Shown here: positions 44,526 through 54,463 of the stretch, in pieces
How positions within the stretch are numbered: the stretch's first letter is position 1
Layout: each line of letters begins with the position of its first letter
Source: Janthinobacterium sp. PAMC25594
GTDB lineage: Bacteria > Pseudomonadota > Gammaproteobacteria > Burkholderiales > Burkholderiaceae_D
Direction: 5' to 3'
Assembly: GCF_019443505.1 (NCBI RefSeq)
Contig: NZ_CP080377.1
Coordinates: forward strand, 3,968,001-4,032,000
DNA length: 64,000 bases
Position numbers and translations under genes: made by a program
Notes under the pieces: generated by a model
The model's input: the letters and a program-made list of their open reading frames with translations, nothing else
Databases searched by the model: none
What the model was told of the DNA's origin: nothing

Positions 44526-46184
44526 TTAGGCGGCCAGGCGTTTCATGGCAGGTTTGCCGGCGTTCGCGGCGCCTCCCTTGCCGCCAGGCATGGCGACGCG
44601 GCGCGGTGGCGGCATCTTGCCGAAATTGAACAGACTCACGGCTTGCGACAGGCTGGCCGCTTCTTCCGCCAGGCGCGTGGCGGCCGCGGCGGCTTCTTCC
44701 ACCAGGGCCGCGTTCTGCTGCGTCACCTGGTCCATGTGGGCGATGGCCTGGTTGACCTGGTCGACACCGATGCTCTGTTCGCGCGAAGCGATGGAAATTT
44801 CCTGCATGATGGCAGTGACTTGCTTGACGGAACTGACCACCTGCTCCATGGTGGCGCCGGCGCGGTTCACCTGCAGCATGCCGGCGCCCACCTTGCCGAC
44901 GGAAATTTCAATCAGCTGCTTGATGTCCTTGGCCGCCACGGATGAGCGCTGCGCCAGGTTGCGCACTTCGCCCGCCACCACGGCGAAGCCCCTGCCCTGT
45001 TCGCCGGCGCGGGCCGCTTCCACGGCCGCGTTCAGGGCCAGGATATTGGTCTGGAAGGCGATGCCTTCGATCAGGGCGATGATGTCGACGATTTTCTTCG
45101 ACGAGGTGTTGATCTCGTCCATGGTGGTGATGACTTCGGCAACGATCTCGCCGCCCTGCACGGCCACTTTCGAGGCGGCCACGGCCAGCTCGTTGGCCTG
45201 CACCGAGTTGTCCGCGTTCTGTTTCACCGTCGACGAGAATTCCTCGATGCTCGAGGCCGTCTCTTCCAGACTGGCCGCCTGCGATTCCGTGCGGCCCGAC
45301 AGGTCCATATTGCCAGCGGCGATTTGCTTGGTGGCGACAGCCATGGTTTCCACGTTGATGCGCACGTCGCGGATGGTGGCGATCAGGTTGCTGTTCATCT
45401 GTTGCAGCGCGCGCAGCAATTGCCCCACTTCATCCGTGCTGTCCGTTTCGAAACTGCCCGACAGGTCGCCGGCGGCAATCGCCCGCGCGCCGTTCAGGGC
45501 CTTGCCCAGCGGCTTGAGCACGGACATGCGCAAGGTGTACCAGAGGAAAACGTTGATCAGGAAGCCGAACAGGGTGGCGCCGAAGATGGCGTAATTGGTG
45601 ATCTTGCCGCCGCTGGCGAACAGGCTGATGACGCACACCAGCAGTTGCAAACAGTTGACGATGGAGGTGGCGGCCCAGATGCGCAGGTTGAGCGACATGT
45701 GCGTCAGGTTGTGCAGCAGGTGCGCCAGGCCCGGACGCACGATTTGCCCGTTCTTGATGACGATATTGCCGCCTTCCTTGTTGCGGATGGCCGCGTAGGC
45801 TTCCTCGGTCGCCTTGACCTGATCCTTGTCGGCCTTCACGCGCACCGACATGTAGCCGATGGTCTTGCCCGCTTCGCGGATGGGCGTGACGTTGGCGCGC
45901 ACCCAGTAAAAATCGCCGTTCTTGCAGCGGTTCTTGACCAGGCCCGTCCACGGCGTGCCGGCCTGGATCGAGGTCCACAGGTCGGCAAACGCTTCGGCCG
46001 GCATGTCCGGGTGGCGCACGATATTTTGCGGCGAACCGATCAGCTCTGCCTCGCTGAAGCCGCTGACCTGGCTGAAGTACGGGTTCACATACACGATATT
46101 GCCGTTCATATCCGTTTTCGACACGATGGCCTGATCGTCCAAGACGAGAACTTCACGGTTAGTCACTGGCAAATTTTGGCGCAT
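44526..46184 (-). CDS. PAS-domain methyl-accepting chemotaxis protein (Aer-like energy sensor)
   Basis: The 552-residue protein starts at ATG 46184, with AGGAAG upstream. It has an N-terminal PAS domain ([52 protein letters not shown]), as in the aerotaxis receptor Aer. A membrane segment lies near residues 170-220, then HAMP, then the MCP signalling domain with the invariant hairpin [35 protein letters not shown]-terminal Gly/Ala-rich tail follows. The absence of a periplasmic ligand domain and the PAS sensor suggest redox or oxygen taxis. An exact FNR box with a 22-bp spacer to its -10 lies about 100 bp upstream. Confidence 0.9.
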   Translation of the reverse strand: MRQNLPVTNREVLVLDDQAIVSKTDMNGNIVYVNPYFSQVSGFSEAELIGSPQNIVRHPDMPAEAFADLWTSIQAGTPWTGLVKNRCKNGDFYWVRANVTPIREAGKTIGYMSVRVKADKDQVKATEEAYAAIRNKEGGNIVIKNGQIVRPGLAHLLHNLTHMSLNLRIWAATSIVNCLQLLVCVISLFASGGKITNYAIFGATLFGFLINVFLWYTLRMSVLKPLGKALNGARAIAAGDLSGSFETDSTDEVGQLLRALQQMNSNLIATIRDVRINVETMAVATKQIAAGNMDLSGRTESQAASLEETASSIEEFSSTVKQNADNSVQANELAVAASKVAVQGGEIVAEVITTMDEINTSSKKIVDIIALIEGIAFQTNILALNAAVEAARAGEQGRGFAVVAGEVRNLAQRSSVAAKDIKQLIEISVGKVGAGMLQVNRAGATMEQVVSSVKQVTAIMQEISIASREQSIGVDQVNQAIAHMDQVTQQNAALVEEAAAAATRLAEEAASLSQAVSLFNFGKMPPPRRVAMPGGKGGAANAGKPAMKRLAA

Positions 46185-46255
46185 GGTCGCGGCTTCCTGA
46201 TCAGTTAAAGAGCTAATTGGTGAGTAAGACTTGCACGATTGCAAGAATGGAGATC

Positions 46256-46297
46256 AGTGTAAGGAGTCGCCTGCGCAAATTTATTGATGTAGATCAA
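46256..46297 (-). promoter_or_regulatory. FNR-dependent class II promoter of the chemoreceptor-hemN-cco genes
   Basis: TTGAT-GTAG-ATCAA at 46284-46297 is an exact FNR box. Exactly 22 bases separate it from TACACT at 46256-46261 in the direction of the chemoreceptor gene, the same geometry as at ccoN. The leader before ATG 46184 would be about 65 bases. Confidence 0.85.
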
Positions 46298-46379
46298 AAT
46301 CCTCCAGATTGGTCGTGCTTGCACGCATTTAGCGATAGCAATGCGGCATTGTTTTAAAGTTACTGGTTGCCGGTGATTA

Positions 46380-48491
46380 CTAATCCACGCCCGCCGTCAG
46401 GGGCCGCAAGCCGCCCACGGCGTAGCCTTGCGCGTAGTCGATGCCCAGTTCGCGGATGACGGCCAGGGTTTCCGCGTTTTCCACGTATTCGGCCACCGTT
46501 TGCAGGCCCATCACGTGGCCGACTTCATTGATGGCCTTGACCATGGCGCGGTTGATGGCATTGGTGGCGATGCCGCGCACGAAGATGCCGTCGATCTTTA
46601 AATAGTCGACGGGCAGGGCCCGCAGGTAGCCGAACGAGGAAAAGCCGCTGCCGAAGTCGTCGAGCGAGAAGCGGCAACCCATGGCCTTGAGCTGGCGCAT
46701 GAACACTTGCGCCTTGGGCAGGTTGGCGATGACGGCCGTTTCCGTGATTTCAAAGCAGATTTGTTCGGGCGCGATCGCGTATTGCACGAACTGCGCCGTG
46801 ATGTAGTCGTGCAGGCCGGGGTCGGCCAGCGACATGCCCGACAGGTTGACGGAATACAGGGCCGGTGCCCGGCGCCGGCTTTCCGCCAGCGCGGCCAAGG
46901 GCGGCAGGCTGTCGCGCACGCTCTGGATATGCTGGCAGACGGCGCGGATGACCCAGCGGTCGATGGACAGCATCATGTCGTAGCGTTCGGCGGCGGGAAT
47001 GAATACACCGGGCAGTATCAGGTCGCCCTTGCCGTTGCGGATGCGGATCAGCACTTCGTCGTGGTGTTCCTCGCTGTCGTGCAAGTGCACGATGGGCATG
47101 GCGTACAGGCGGAAATAATCGTGCGTGAACGCTTCGTTCAGGCGCGAGATCCACAGCATTTCGCCATGCCGCTGCGCCAGCATGACGTCCGACTCCTGGT
47201 ACACGTGCAGGCGGTTGCGGCCCTGCTCCTTGGCCAGGTAGCACGCCTGGTCGGCGGCGCTCAGCAGCTCGCTCATGGACTTGCTGTCCTGGTTGATTTC
47301 CACGATGCCGATGCTCACGCCCAGTTCGAAGCTGCGTTCGTCCCAGGTGAAGGGGAATTCGTGGATGGCCTGACGCAGCTGTTCGCCGATCAGGCGCGCA
47401 TGGTCGAGCGGACAGTGGGGCAGCAGCACGCCCAGTTCATCGCCGCCCAGGCGCGCCAGGATATCGCTGTCGCGCATCTTCCCCTGCAGCATCTTGGCCA
47501 GCAGCCGCAGCAGCACGTCGCCGGCGGCGTGGCCGCAGGTGTCGTTGATGACCTTGAACTGGTCCAGGTCCAGGTACAGCAGCGCATGCGCGTGGCCTTC
47601 CTGCTTGGCCGTGCGCAGGGCGCCAGCGACCAGGTGTTCGAATTCGCGCCGGTTGATCAGCTGCGTCAAGGTGTCGTGCGTGGCTTGCCACGACAGTTGC
47701 CGGCTTAATTTCCGTTCGTGGCTGACGTCGCGAAACACGATCACGGCGCCAAGGATCTCGCCGTCGCGCGACCAGATGGGAGCGGCGGAGTCCTCGATTG
47801 AAATACGCCGTCCTTTGCGCGTGATCAGTTGCGTGTGCGTGGATACGCCGATGGCCTGGCGCTGCTGCAGGCATTTCAGGGCCACGTGCTCGAGCGCTTC
47901 GCCCGTGTTTTCATCGATCAGCTGCAGCGTTTGCCGGATATCGAGGCCCTCGGCCAGTTGGCTGCTCCAGCCCGTTAATTGTTCCGCCACGCGGTTCAGG
48001 TAGCGCGTCTTGCCCTGTGGATCGGTGGTGATGACGCCGTCGCCGATGGAGCTGAGCGTCACTTCGGCCAGTTCCTTGCGTTCGGCGATCATCAGCTCGC
48101 GCGCCATGTGCTCGGTGATGTCCCAGATGATGCCCAGCGTGCGTTCGGGCTGTCCGGCGTCATCCATGAAGATCCGCGCCTTGGCCGCCAGCCAGTGTTC
48201 GCTGCCGTCGGGCCAGATGACGCGGTATTGCAGCGCGTAGCCGCCGCGCCGGCGCACGCCGTCTTGCAGTACTTTGATTACCTTGTCGCGGTCGCTGGTA
48301 TGCACGCTGTCGAGAAAACTGCGGAACGGCTGCGTCAGCGCATGTTCTTCCAGGCCCAGCAAGGCGGCACCCTTGGCCGACCAGATGACCGTGCCGTCGA
48401 TGACCTGGCCATCGACGATGCGCGAATCCCAGATGGCCATGTGCGCTGCTTCCAGCGCCATCTGTAAACGTTTCTGCTGGTCGCCCATCAT
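46380..48491 (-). CDS. PAS-PAS-GGDEF-EAL cyclic-di-GMP signalling protein
   Basis: The 703-residue soluble protein has two PAS/PAC units (residues about 10-130, YALQYRVIWPDGSEHWLAAK; and about 145-260, SSIGDGVITTDPQGKTRYLN). A GGDEF domain follows whose active loop reads RLGGDELGVLLP, so the last position is Leu instead of Phe. The EAL domain reads EVLIRIRNGKGD but keeps the expected metal and catalytic positions (VNLSG, FEITET, LDDFGSGFSS, LKIDG, AEYVE, YAQGYAVGG). I expect phosphodiesterase activity, with GGDEF activity uncertain. Two tandem ATGs (48491, 48488) follow GGAGAGG; the second has better spacing. It is upstream of the chemoreceptor on the same strand. Confidence 0.9.
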   Translation of the reverse strand: MMGDQQKRLQMALEAAHMAIWDSRIVDGQVIDGTVIWSAKGAALLGLEEHALTQPFRSFLDSVHTSDRDKVIKVLQDGVRRRGGYALQYRVIWPDGSEHWLAAKARIFMDDAGQPERTLGIIWDITEHMARELMIAERKELAEVTLSSIGDGVITTDPQGKTRYLNRVAEQLTGWSSQLAEGLDIRQTLQLIDENTGEALEHVALKCLQQRQAIGVSTHTQLITRKGRRISIEDSAAPIWSRDGEILGAVIVFRDVSHERKLSRQLSWQATHDTLTQLINRREFEHLVAGALRTAKQEGHAHALLYLDLDQFKVINDTCGHAAGDVLLRLLAKMLQGKMRDSDILARLGGDELGVLLPHCPLDHARLIGEQLRQAIHEFPFTWDERSFELGVSIGIVEINQDSKSMSELLSAADQACYLAKEQGRNRLHVYQESDVMLAQRHGEMLWISRLNEAFTHDYFRLYAMPIVHLHDSEEHHDEVLIRIRNGKGDLILPGVFIPAAERYDMMLSIDRWVIRAVCQHIQSVRDSLPPLAALAESRRRAPALYSVNLSGMSLADPGLHDYITAQFVQYAIAPEQICFEITETAVIANLPKAQVFMRQLKAMGCRFSLDDFGSGFSSFGYLRALPVDYLKIDGIFVRGIATNAINRAMVKAINEVGHVMGLQTVAEYVENAETLAVIRELGIDYAQGYAVGGLRPLTAGVD

Positions 48492-48532
48492 CCTCTCCCG
48501 ACATGGATACAGAATAGATGCGCCGCTGCTGT

Positions 48533-48964
48533 TTAAGTTCCCGGCGTCTCGGCCGAGGTGGCGGGCGCGGCGCGTGCCACGTCACGCACATTCTTTTGCA
48601 CGGCCACGGCGGAAAACAGGCTCAGCAGGAATGCCATGGCATAGAAACCCTTTTCGCTGTTCTGCAGGCTGGCGTTCCACAGGCCCACCGTCAATAACAG
48701 CAAGGCCAGCAGCACGGAAATCCAGCACAGGCCGAAATACATGCCCGTCACGGCGATGCCTTCCGAGCGGTCGCGCACGGATTTTTGCAGCGAGACGGCG
48801 GCGAACAGGCCATACATCAGGAGCGTAAAATAATAGCCCTTCTCATTGAGGGCCATGCCGGCGTTCCACAGGCCGGTCAAATAGGTGATGGCGCCGATCA
48901 GCAGTGCCGCCCAGGAGGCACCGATGAAGGCGCTGCTGGGACGTTGGATGGGGGAAGTCTGCAT
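48533..48964 (-). CDS. YiaA-like inner-membrane protein (two YiaAB domains)
   Basis: The 143-residue protein has four TM helices arranged as two copies of the YiaAB two-helix unit: [20 protein letters not shown] with [12 protein letters not shown], and [20 protein letters not shown] with [11 protein letters not shown]. The function of this family is unknown. The ATG at 48964 follows GGAGACCCT. A longer in-frame start at 49015 would add an Ala/Pro-rich stretch without a ribosome binding site. It is followed 41 bp later by the GGDEF/EAL gene on the same strand. Confidence 0.87.
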   Translation of the reverse strand: MQTSPIQRPSSAFIGASWAALLIGAITYLTGLWNAGMALNEKGYYFTLLMYGLFAAVSLQKSVRDRSEGIAVTGMYFGLCWISVLLALLLLTVGLWNASLQNSEKGFYAMAFLLSLFSAVAVQKNVRDVARAAPATSAETPGT

Positions 48965-49048
48965 AGGGTCTCCATGGGCAGCGGGCGCCGCCGGCATGGC
49001 CGGGGCGGCAGGCACGGATGCGCCTGCCGCCCCATCAGACCAGAAAGC

Positions 49049-49996
49049 TTATTTGTTTGGCTTGATCATGCGCAATAAAGCCGACACGGCCGTGACGCCG
49101 GCCAGCACCAGGCCACCGGCGATGAGACCGGCCACTGCGTTGATCAGGCTGGGCGTGACGGCGGCCAGCACGGGGCCGATGCCGGCCACGCCGGCCACCG
49201 CTTCTTCCGCGTGGTGCAGCATGGCGCTGGCCCACGGCCAGCCGTGCGTCAAAATGCCGCCGCCGACCATGAACATCGCCAGCGTGCCCACCACGGACAG
49301 GAATTTCATCAGTTTCGGCGCCGCCGACACCAGCATGCGGCCAAATGCGCGCACGCCGTTCATCAGCGCGCCGGCGCCCTTGCGCGCGGCCAGGTAGAAG
49401 CCCGCGTCGTCGAGCTTGACGATGCCGGCCACCAGGCCATACACGCCCACCGTCATGATGATGGCGATGCCGACGACGACGGCCACCTGCTCGGCGAAGG
49501 TGGCCGTGGCCACCGTGCCGAGCGCGATGACGATGATTTCCGCCGACAAAATGAAATCGGTGCGGATGGCGCCCTTGATCTTGTCCTTTTCCAGCGCCAC
49601 CAGGTCGACCTGCGGGTCGCGCAGCGCCTGCGCCAGCTCGGCCTTGTGGCTGTCGTCCGGATGCAGGTATTTATGCGCGATCTTTTCGAAGCCTTCGAAG
49701 CACAGGTAGGCGCCGCCCACCATCAGCAGTGGCGTGATGGCCCACGGCGCAAACGCGCTGATGGCCAGCGCGGCGGGCACGAGGATGGCCTTGTTCTTCA
49801 GCGAGCCGACGGCGACGGCCCACACGACGGGCAATTCGCGCTCGGCGCGCACGCCGGCCACTTGCTGCGCGTTCAGGGCCAGGTCGTCGCCGAGCACGCC
49901 GGCCGTCTTCTTGGCGGCCACCTTGGTCATCAGGGAAACGTCATCGAGGATGCTGGCGATGTCGTCGAGCAGGGCCAGCAGGCTGGAGCCGGCCAT
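49049..49996 (-). CDS. DUF808 (YedI-like) inner-membrane protein
   Basis: The 315-residue protein begins [20 protein letters not shown], followed by [20 protein letters not shown], the defining N-terminus of the DUF808/YedI family. It has about six to eight TM segments and the [20 protein letters not shown] motif. No biochemical function is established for this family. It is divergent from the LysE gene at 50188 and upstream of the YiaA gene on the same strand, so a small membrane-protein operon is possible. Confidence 0.9.
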   Translation of the reverse strand: MAGSSLLALLDDIASILDDVSLMTKVAAKKTAGVLGDDLALNAQQVAGVRAERELPVVWAVAVGSLKNKAILVPAALAISAFAPWAITPLLMVGGAYLCFEGFEKIAHKYLHPDDSHKAELAQALRDPQVDLVALEKDKIKGAIRTDFILSAEIIVIALGTVATATFAEQVAVVVGIAIIMTVGVYGLVAGIVKLDDAGFYLAARKGAGALMNGVRAFGRMLVSAAPKLMKFLSVVGTLAMFMVGGGILTHGWPWASAMLHHAEEAVAGVAGIGPVLAAVTPSLINAVAGLIAGGLVLAGVTAVSALLRMIKPNK

Positions 49997-50187
49997 CTCA
50001 GCGCGCTCCCGCGGTGGTGGCAGGGAATAGTGCGGCGAGGAAAGTGTTGTTTTTCATGATGTTATTCTTGGTTGTACGGCAAGGGGTGACGTGGGTAAGG
50101 CATCCTTGCGATCTTACCCCAGGGATGGCCGGCAGGGCCGCACGGGCTGGGTTAAAATTGCTCCTCGTCACCATTTTTGGACACCGC

Positions 50188-50829
50188 ATGCATTTCGCCA
50201 CCTGGATCACCTTTGTCATCGCCGCTTCCATCATCGCCATCTCGCCCGGCTCGGGCGCCGTGCTGTCGATGTCGCACGGCCTGTCGTACGGGGTCAGAAA
50301 GGCCAGCGCCACCATTCTCGGCTTGCAGCTGGGGCTGCTGGTGGTGCTGGGCATTGCCGGCGCCGGCGTGGGCTCTTTGCTGCTGGCCTCCGAAGTGGCG
50401 TTCAATATCGTCAAGACGGTGGGCGCCTTGTATCTGATCTACCTGGGCCTGTCGCAGTGGCGCGCCAGGGTGGCCGTCACGGGCGACCTGCATGCCGACG
50501 CGGTGGTGCCGTCCATGGGCCGGCGCGTGCTGACGGGTTTTCTGACCAACGTGACGAATCCGAAAGGCATCATCTTCATGGTGGCGGTGTTGCCGCAATT
50601 CATCAGCCCCACGGCGCCGCTGTTGCCGCAGTTGCTGATCCTGGCCGTCACCATGTGCACGATCGATCAGATCGTCATGCACGGCTACGCTTTCCTGGCA
50701 TCCTCGATGCAGCGCTTTTTCCGCGATGCCAAGGCCGTGAAGAAGCAGAACCGCTTCTTTGGCGGCTTGCTGATGGCCGTCGGCACGGCATTGTTCTTCG
50801 TCAAGCGCGGTGGCCAGGCGGCGTCCTGA
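50188..50829 (+). CDS. LysE/RhtB-family amino-acid exporter
   Basis: The 213-residue protein has six TM helices and LysE-family motifs: AISPGSGAVLSMSHGLSYGV near residue 17, VGALYLIYLGLSQWRA near residue 80, and GFLTNVTNPKGIIFMVAVLP near residue 118. It probably exports an amino acid or homoserine-type metabolite; the substrate is not predictable. I chose the ATG at 50188. The frame is open further upstream but without family similarity. Confidence 0.92.
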   Translation: MHFATWITFVIAASIIAISPGSGAVLSMSHGLSYGVRKASATILGLQLGLLVVLGIAGAGVGSLLLASEVAFNIVKTVGALYLIYLGLSQWRARVAVTGDLHADAVVPSMGRRVLTGFLTNVTNPKGIIFMVAVLPQFISPTAPLLPQLLILAVTMCTIDQIVMHGYAFLASSMQRFFRDAKAVKKQNRFFGGLLMAVGTALFFVKRGGQAAS

Positions 50830-50932
50830 GCCAGGTCAATATGCAAACAGTTGTAAGCCCGCTTGCGATGCCCGCACTATGCGGATGTAATCGATAGCAA
50901 TCATCCTTGTACGTCTTGCCTGGAGCGCTGCC

Positions 50933-52552
50933 ATGCGTCCTATCCTGTCTCTCCCCCTCTTGAACACCGTATGCGCCATGCTGCTGTCGTCGGCGTGCAC
51001 CTTCGCCCTGGCGCAGGACCCGCCTGCCCGCGTGGGGCGCATTTCCACCGTCGAAGGGCAAGTGCTGGTGCGCGCCGGCGATGGCGAGGCGCAAAACGCC
51101 CTGCTGAACTGGCCCGTCACGACGGATAACCTGCTCAGCACCATGCGCGGCGCGCTGGCGGAATTTCGCGTGGGCGCGGCCGCCGTGCGGCTCGATGGCG
51201 ATTCCGAGCTGGAAGTGAGCGAGCTCGATGACGACAGTTTTAAATTGCACCTCAGCTATGGCACGGTCAGCGTGCGCGTGCGCAATCCCGACGCGCTGCG
51301 CGGCTTCGAGCTGACCACCGCCCAGGCGCGCGTGACTCTCGCCCAACCGGGCTGGGTGCGCATCGAGGCGGGGCGCCAGCCCGGCACCAGCGTCGTCAGC
51401 GTGCTCGAAGGGGCGGCCGACGTGGATGGCGCGACGGGCAGCGTGACCTTGCGTGCAGGCAAGCGCGCGGAATTGACGGACGAGGAATTGCGCACGGGCG
51501 CCGTGCAGCGCGTGGCGTTTGACAACTGGCCCGAAGCCTTGTCCGCCGCCGCGCCGGCCTTGCGCTATGTCACGGACGATACCACCGGCTATGAAGAGCT
51601 GGACCGCTACGGCGCCTGGCAGGACGATGCGCAATACGGCCCGTTGTGGCTGCCCAGTGCGGTGCCAGCGGGCTGGGCGCCGTACAGCGACGGGCGCTGG
51701 ACGTGGATCGCGCCATGGGGCTGGACCTGGGTCGACAATGCGCCGTGGGGCTACGCGCCCTCGCACTATGGCCGCTGGGTGCTGCTGGGCCAGCGCTGGG
51801 GCTGGGCGCCGGGGCGCGAGCGCGGCCGCGTGCCGTGGGCGCCGGCCCTGGTGGGCTGGGTCGGCGGCAATCACGGGGCAAACCATGGCCAGCGCCCCGG
51901 CGTCGGCTGGTTCCCCCTGTCGCCGCATGAGCGCTATGTGCCCGGCTATCGCGCCAGCGCCGAGTATGAACGCCGCATCAATCGCGTCGCCGAGGGGCGC
52001 CGCTCCGTGGCGGGTGAACGCGAACGCCGCGAAGGCATGACGATGCTGCCGGGCGAGCGTTTTGGCGGCTCGCGCACGGTCGATGTGCCGCGCCGCAACC
52101 GCACCACCATGCCGCCGCCCGTCATGCAAAGCTTGCCTTTGAGCACGGCGCCTGCGCCGGCGGGCAACTGGCAGCGTCCCGTTGATGCGCCGCGCGGCGA
52201 CCGGGAACCCCGGCGCGACTGGGTCAACCGCCCTGGCCGCCTGCAGACGGACGATGGCCAGACGCAGATGGCGCCGCGTCCCATGCAGCCGAACCGGCCG
52301 CCCGTGCCGGCCCAGCCGCAGCAGCCGCCGATGCCGGCCCAGCCCCTGATGCCAGCGATGCCGGCCTTGCCGCCCGTGCAAGACCAGGTGGGTCGCCCCG
52401 GGTGGCGTGGCGAAGAACGGCCGCGTGCCGAGCGGCCGCAGCCGCGTCCCGTCAGCGAACGCAGCGGGCCGCCACGTGAACGCAGTAATGACAGAGTCAA
52501 CGAGCGCGGCGGTCCCGGCCGCAATGGCCGGACGCAGGAAGCGGAGCGTTGA
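50933..52552 (+). CDS. FecR-domain protein with tryptophan-rich and proline-rich regions (DUF6600-like)
   Basis: The 539-residue secreted protein has a signal peptide ending near FALAQ. A FecR domain follows (RVGRISTVEGQVLVRAGDGE through residues about 35-190). The striking Trp/Gly/Tyr-rich segment (about 220-320) has repeated units of the type GWAPYSDGRWTWIAPWGWTW, NAPWGYAPSHYGRWVLLGQR and WGWAPG. The C-terminus from about 330 is basic, Arg/Pro/Met-rich and probably disordered. Here FecR is not part of a sigma-factor system. Such proteins are widespread in Oxalobacteraceae and Burkholderiales but uncharacterised. A cell-surface or matrix role is plausible. Confidence 0.85.
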   Translation: MRPILSLPLLNTVCAMLLSSACTFALAQDPPARVGRISTVEGQVLVRAGDGEAQNALLNWPVTTDNLLSTMRGALAEFRVGAAAVRLDGDSELEVSELDDDSFKLHLSYGTVSVRVRNPDALRGFELTTAQARVTLAQPGWVRIEAGRQPGTSVVSVLEGAADVDGATGSVTLRAGKRAELTDEELRTGAVQRVAFDNWPEALSAAAPALRYVTDDTTGYEELDRYGAWQDDAQYGPLWLPSAVPAGWAPYSDGRWTWIAPWGWTWVDNAPWGYAPSHYGRWVLLGQRWGWAPGRERGRVPWAPALVGWVGGNHGANHGQRPGVGWFPLSPHERYVPGYRASAEYERRINRVAEGRRSVAGERERREGMTMLPGERFGGSRTVDVPRRNRTTMPPPVMQSLPLSTAPAPAGNWQRPVDAPRGDREPRRDWVNRPGRLQTDDGQTQMAPRPMQPNRPPVPAQPQQPPMPAQPLMPAMPALPPVQDQVGRPGWRGEERPRAERPQPRPVSERSGPPRERSNDRVNERGGPGRNGRTQEAER

Positions 52553-52871
52553 CGGCCGTGCCGTCTGTCGCGCCGTAGCGACGTTCAGGCCGCGAAAGGC
52601 GCAGTTCGTCACATGCCGGAGGTAAAGCCGGCGTAGTTTGCTTACAGTACGACCACTGCTTATCCTCCAAGTGACAGCACGACTTTTCCGGCTATTTTGT
52701 CTAAACGAAATAGTTTTCCGCCAGCTTACCCAGCTGGCTTTTTTTGCCTTGCCGTATGCGCCATGGCGGCGGGCGCATGCGCCCCCAAAGTTGGCTACAA
52801 TACGCTTTTATGCAGCCGTCGCGCGATGTATGCCGCGCCGCCTGTCCTGACCGGCACTGATTGGATTTCCC
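52553..52871. other. 319-bp gene-free stretch
   Basis: No convincing reading frame is present. It holds a terminator hairpin at 52720-52745 and, further on, a -10-like TACAAT at 52796-52801 about 70 bp before the ybeD-like start, without a recognisable -35. Confidence 0.6.
52720..52745 (+). terminator. Rho-independent terminator
   Basis: GCCAGC-TTACCCA-GCTGGC is a 6-bp stem followed directly by T7. It lies 170 bp after the FecR-protein stop and before the ybeD-like gene. Confidence 0.8.
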
Positions 52872-53168
52872 ATGCAAACCACCCCTCCCACCGAACACAT
52901 CATTCCTCCCAGCGAATCGCTGATCGAATACCCGAGCGACTTTCCCATCAAGATCATGGGTCCGACGCACGTCGATTTCGCGCCGACCATGCTGGAGCTT
53001 GTGATCAGCCACGATCCGACCTTCCACGTGGGCCGCATGGAAGAGCGTCCATCGCCCAAGGGCAATTACACGGGCCTGACCGTGACCGTGCGCGCCATCA
53101 GCCGCGAGCAGCTCGACGCCCTGTACATGGCGCTGTCGGGCCACCCGATGGTCAAGATCGTCATGTAA
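52872..53168 (+). CDS. ybeD: DUF493 (YbeD) family protein
   Basis: The 98-residue protein has the ferredoxin-like DUF493 pattern: LIEYPSDFPIKIMGPTHVDF, SPKGNYTGLTVTVRAISREQ, and LDALYMALSGHPMVKIVM at the C-terminus. In many proteobacteria ybeD precedes lipB and lipA. Here it lies 2.9 kb upstream of them on the same strand, with a divergent MFS/MocR pair in between. A regulatory role linked to lipoate metabolism has been suggested for the family but is not settled. Confidence 0.92.
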   Translation: MQTTPPTEHIIPPSESLIEYPSDFPIKIMGPTHVDFAPTMLELVISHDPTFHVGRMEERPSPKGNYTGLTVTVRAISREQLDALYMALSGHPMVKIVM

Positions 53169-54360
53169 GGCTGGCTGCCGCCACGCTGGCCCGGCTCTTC
53201 GTGAGCAGCCAGACGGCGGCAAAGGCGCCACTGGCCGCCGCCGTCACCCACAGCAGGGGCTTTTCGCTGCCGTCCGTGATGGCGGCGATGACGGCGCCGC
53301 AGGCGGCCGTGATCGCCATCTGCACGAAGAAGAACAGGCCCGAGGCGCTGCCCGCCTGGGCGCCGTACGGCTGCAGCACGGCCAGCTGGCAGGCGGGAAT
53401 CGCCATGCCCACCGACACCATCACCAGCAGCATGGGCGCCACCAGCGAGGCCACGTGCTGCGGCGCCAACGTACCCGCCAGCAACAGGCTGGCCGCCCCC
53501 GCCACATTCAGCAGCACCGCCACGCCCAGCATGTGATCGGCGCCCAGGCGCGGTCCCAGCGCGCGGAACAGGCTCGACCCCGCGATATAGCCGCTCACCG
53601 TCAGCCCGAACACCAGCGCATACGCGCCGGGCGACAGATGCATGCCCCTTTGTAACAGCACGGACGATTCCGCGATGAACGGGAAATACGTGCAATACAC
53701 ACAGCCGATGGCCAGCGCATAGCGCAGGAAATATCTGTCGCTCAGCAGGCGGCGGTACAGCGCCAGGGTATTGCCCTGTGGCACGATGCTGGCCGGCCTG
53801 GTTTCCGGCACCCAGGCGGCGATCAGCCACAGCGACAGCGCGCCCAGCCCGCACAGCACGCCAAACACGGCGCGCCAGCCGAACGCCGCGTCGAGCGCGC
53901 TGCCGGCCAGCGGCGCCAGGATCGGCGACAGGCCCATCGCCATCGAGATTCTGCCCAGCATGCGCGCCTGCGTGGCGGGATCGAAGCGGTCGCGCACCAT
54001 GACCCGGCCGATGATGGTGCCGCTGCAGCCGCCGAACGCCTGCAGCACGCGCGCGGCGATCAGCACGTGCACGTCGCTGGTGAAGGTGCAGACGATGCTG
54101 GCGAGCACAAAAATGCCCGTGCCGGCCAGCAGCACGGGACGGCGTCCGTAGCGGTCGGCCAGCGGCCCGCAGGCGAGCATCGAGGCGGCCGAGCCGGCCA
54201 TGAACAGGCTCAGGGTCAGTTGTAACTGGGCATCGCTGGCATGCAGGGCATCGGCCATGGCCGGCAGCGAAGGCAAATAGATGTCGATGCTGATGCGCGA
54301 CAGGCAGACCAGCAGCAGCACGATGCCGCCCCAGGCCCATACAGCGAGTTGTTTCTGCAT
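53161..54360 (-). CDS. Bcr/CflA-type MFS multidrug exporter
   Basis: The 399-residue protein has 12 TM helices and the Bcr/CflA N-terminal pattern IDIYLPSLPAMADALHASDA. Motif A is GPLADRYGRRPVLLAGTGIF, followed by VLQAFGGCSGTIIGRVMVRD as in Bcr-type drug:H+ antiporters. It is divergent from the MocR regulator gene at 54486 with a 125-bp gap, and its stop overlaps that of ybeD by 8 bp. The neighbouring regulator probably controls it. Confidence 0.92.
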   Translation of the reverse strand: MQKQLAVWAWGGIVLLLVCLSRISIDIYLPSLPAMADALHASDAQLQLTLSLFMAGSAASMLACGPLADRYGRRPVLLAGTGIFVLASIVCTFTSDVHVLIAARVLQAFGGCSGTIIGRVMVRDRFDPATQARMLGRISMAMGLSPILAPLAGSALDAAFGWRAVFGVLCGLGALSLWLIAAWVPETRPASIVPQGNTLALYRRLLSDRYFLRYALAIGCVYCTYFPFIAESSVLLQRGMHLSPGAYALVFGLTVSGYIAGSSLFRALGPRLGADHMLGVAVLLNVAGAASLLLAGTLAPQHVASLVAPMLLVMVSVGMAIPACQLAVLQPYGAQAGSASGLFFFVQMAITAACGAVIAAITDGSEKPLLWVTAAASGAFAAVWLLTKSRASVAAASLT

Positions 54361-54463
54361 TGTTTTACACGATCCTTGCAAACGTGCGCCCCGTTGGCGC
54401 ACCGGAACGGTGAGAGTAGGATGGTTGTGGTGTAATGCGAAGTGCCAGTCATCAGAAAATTCA

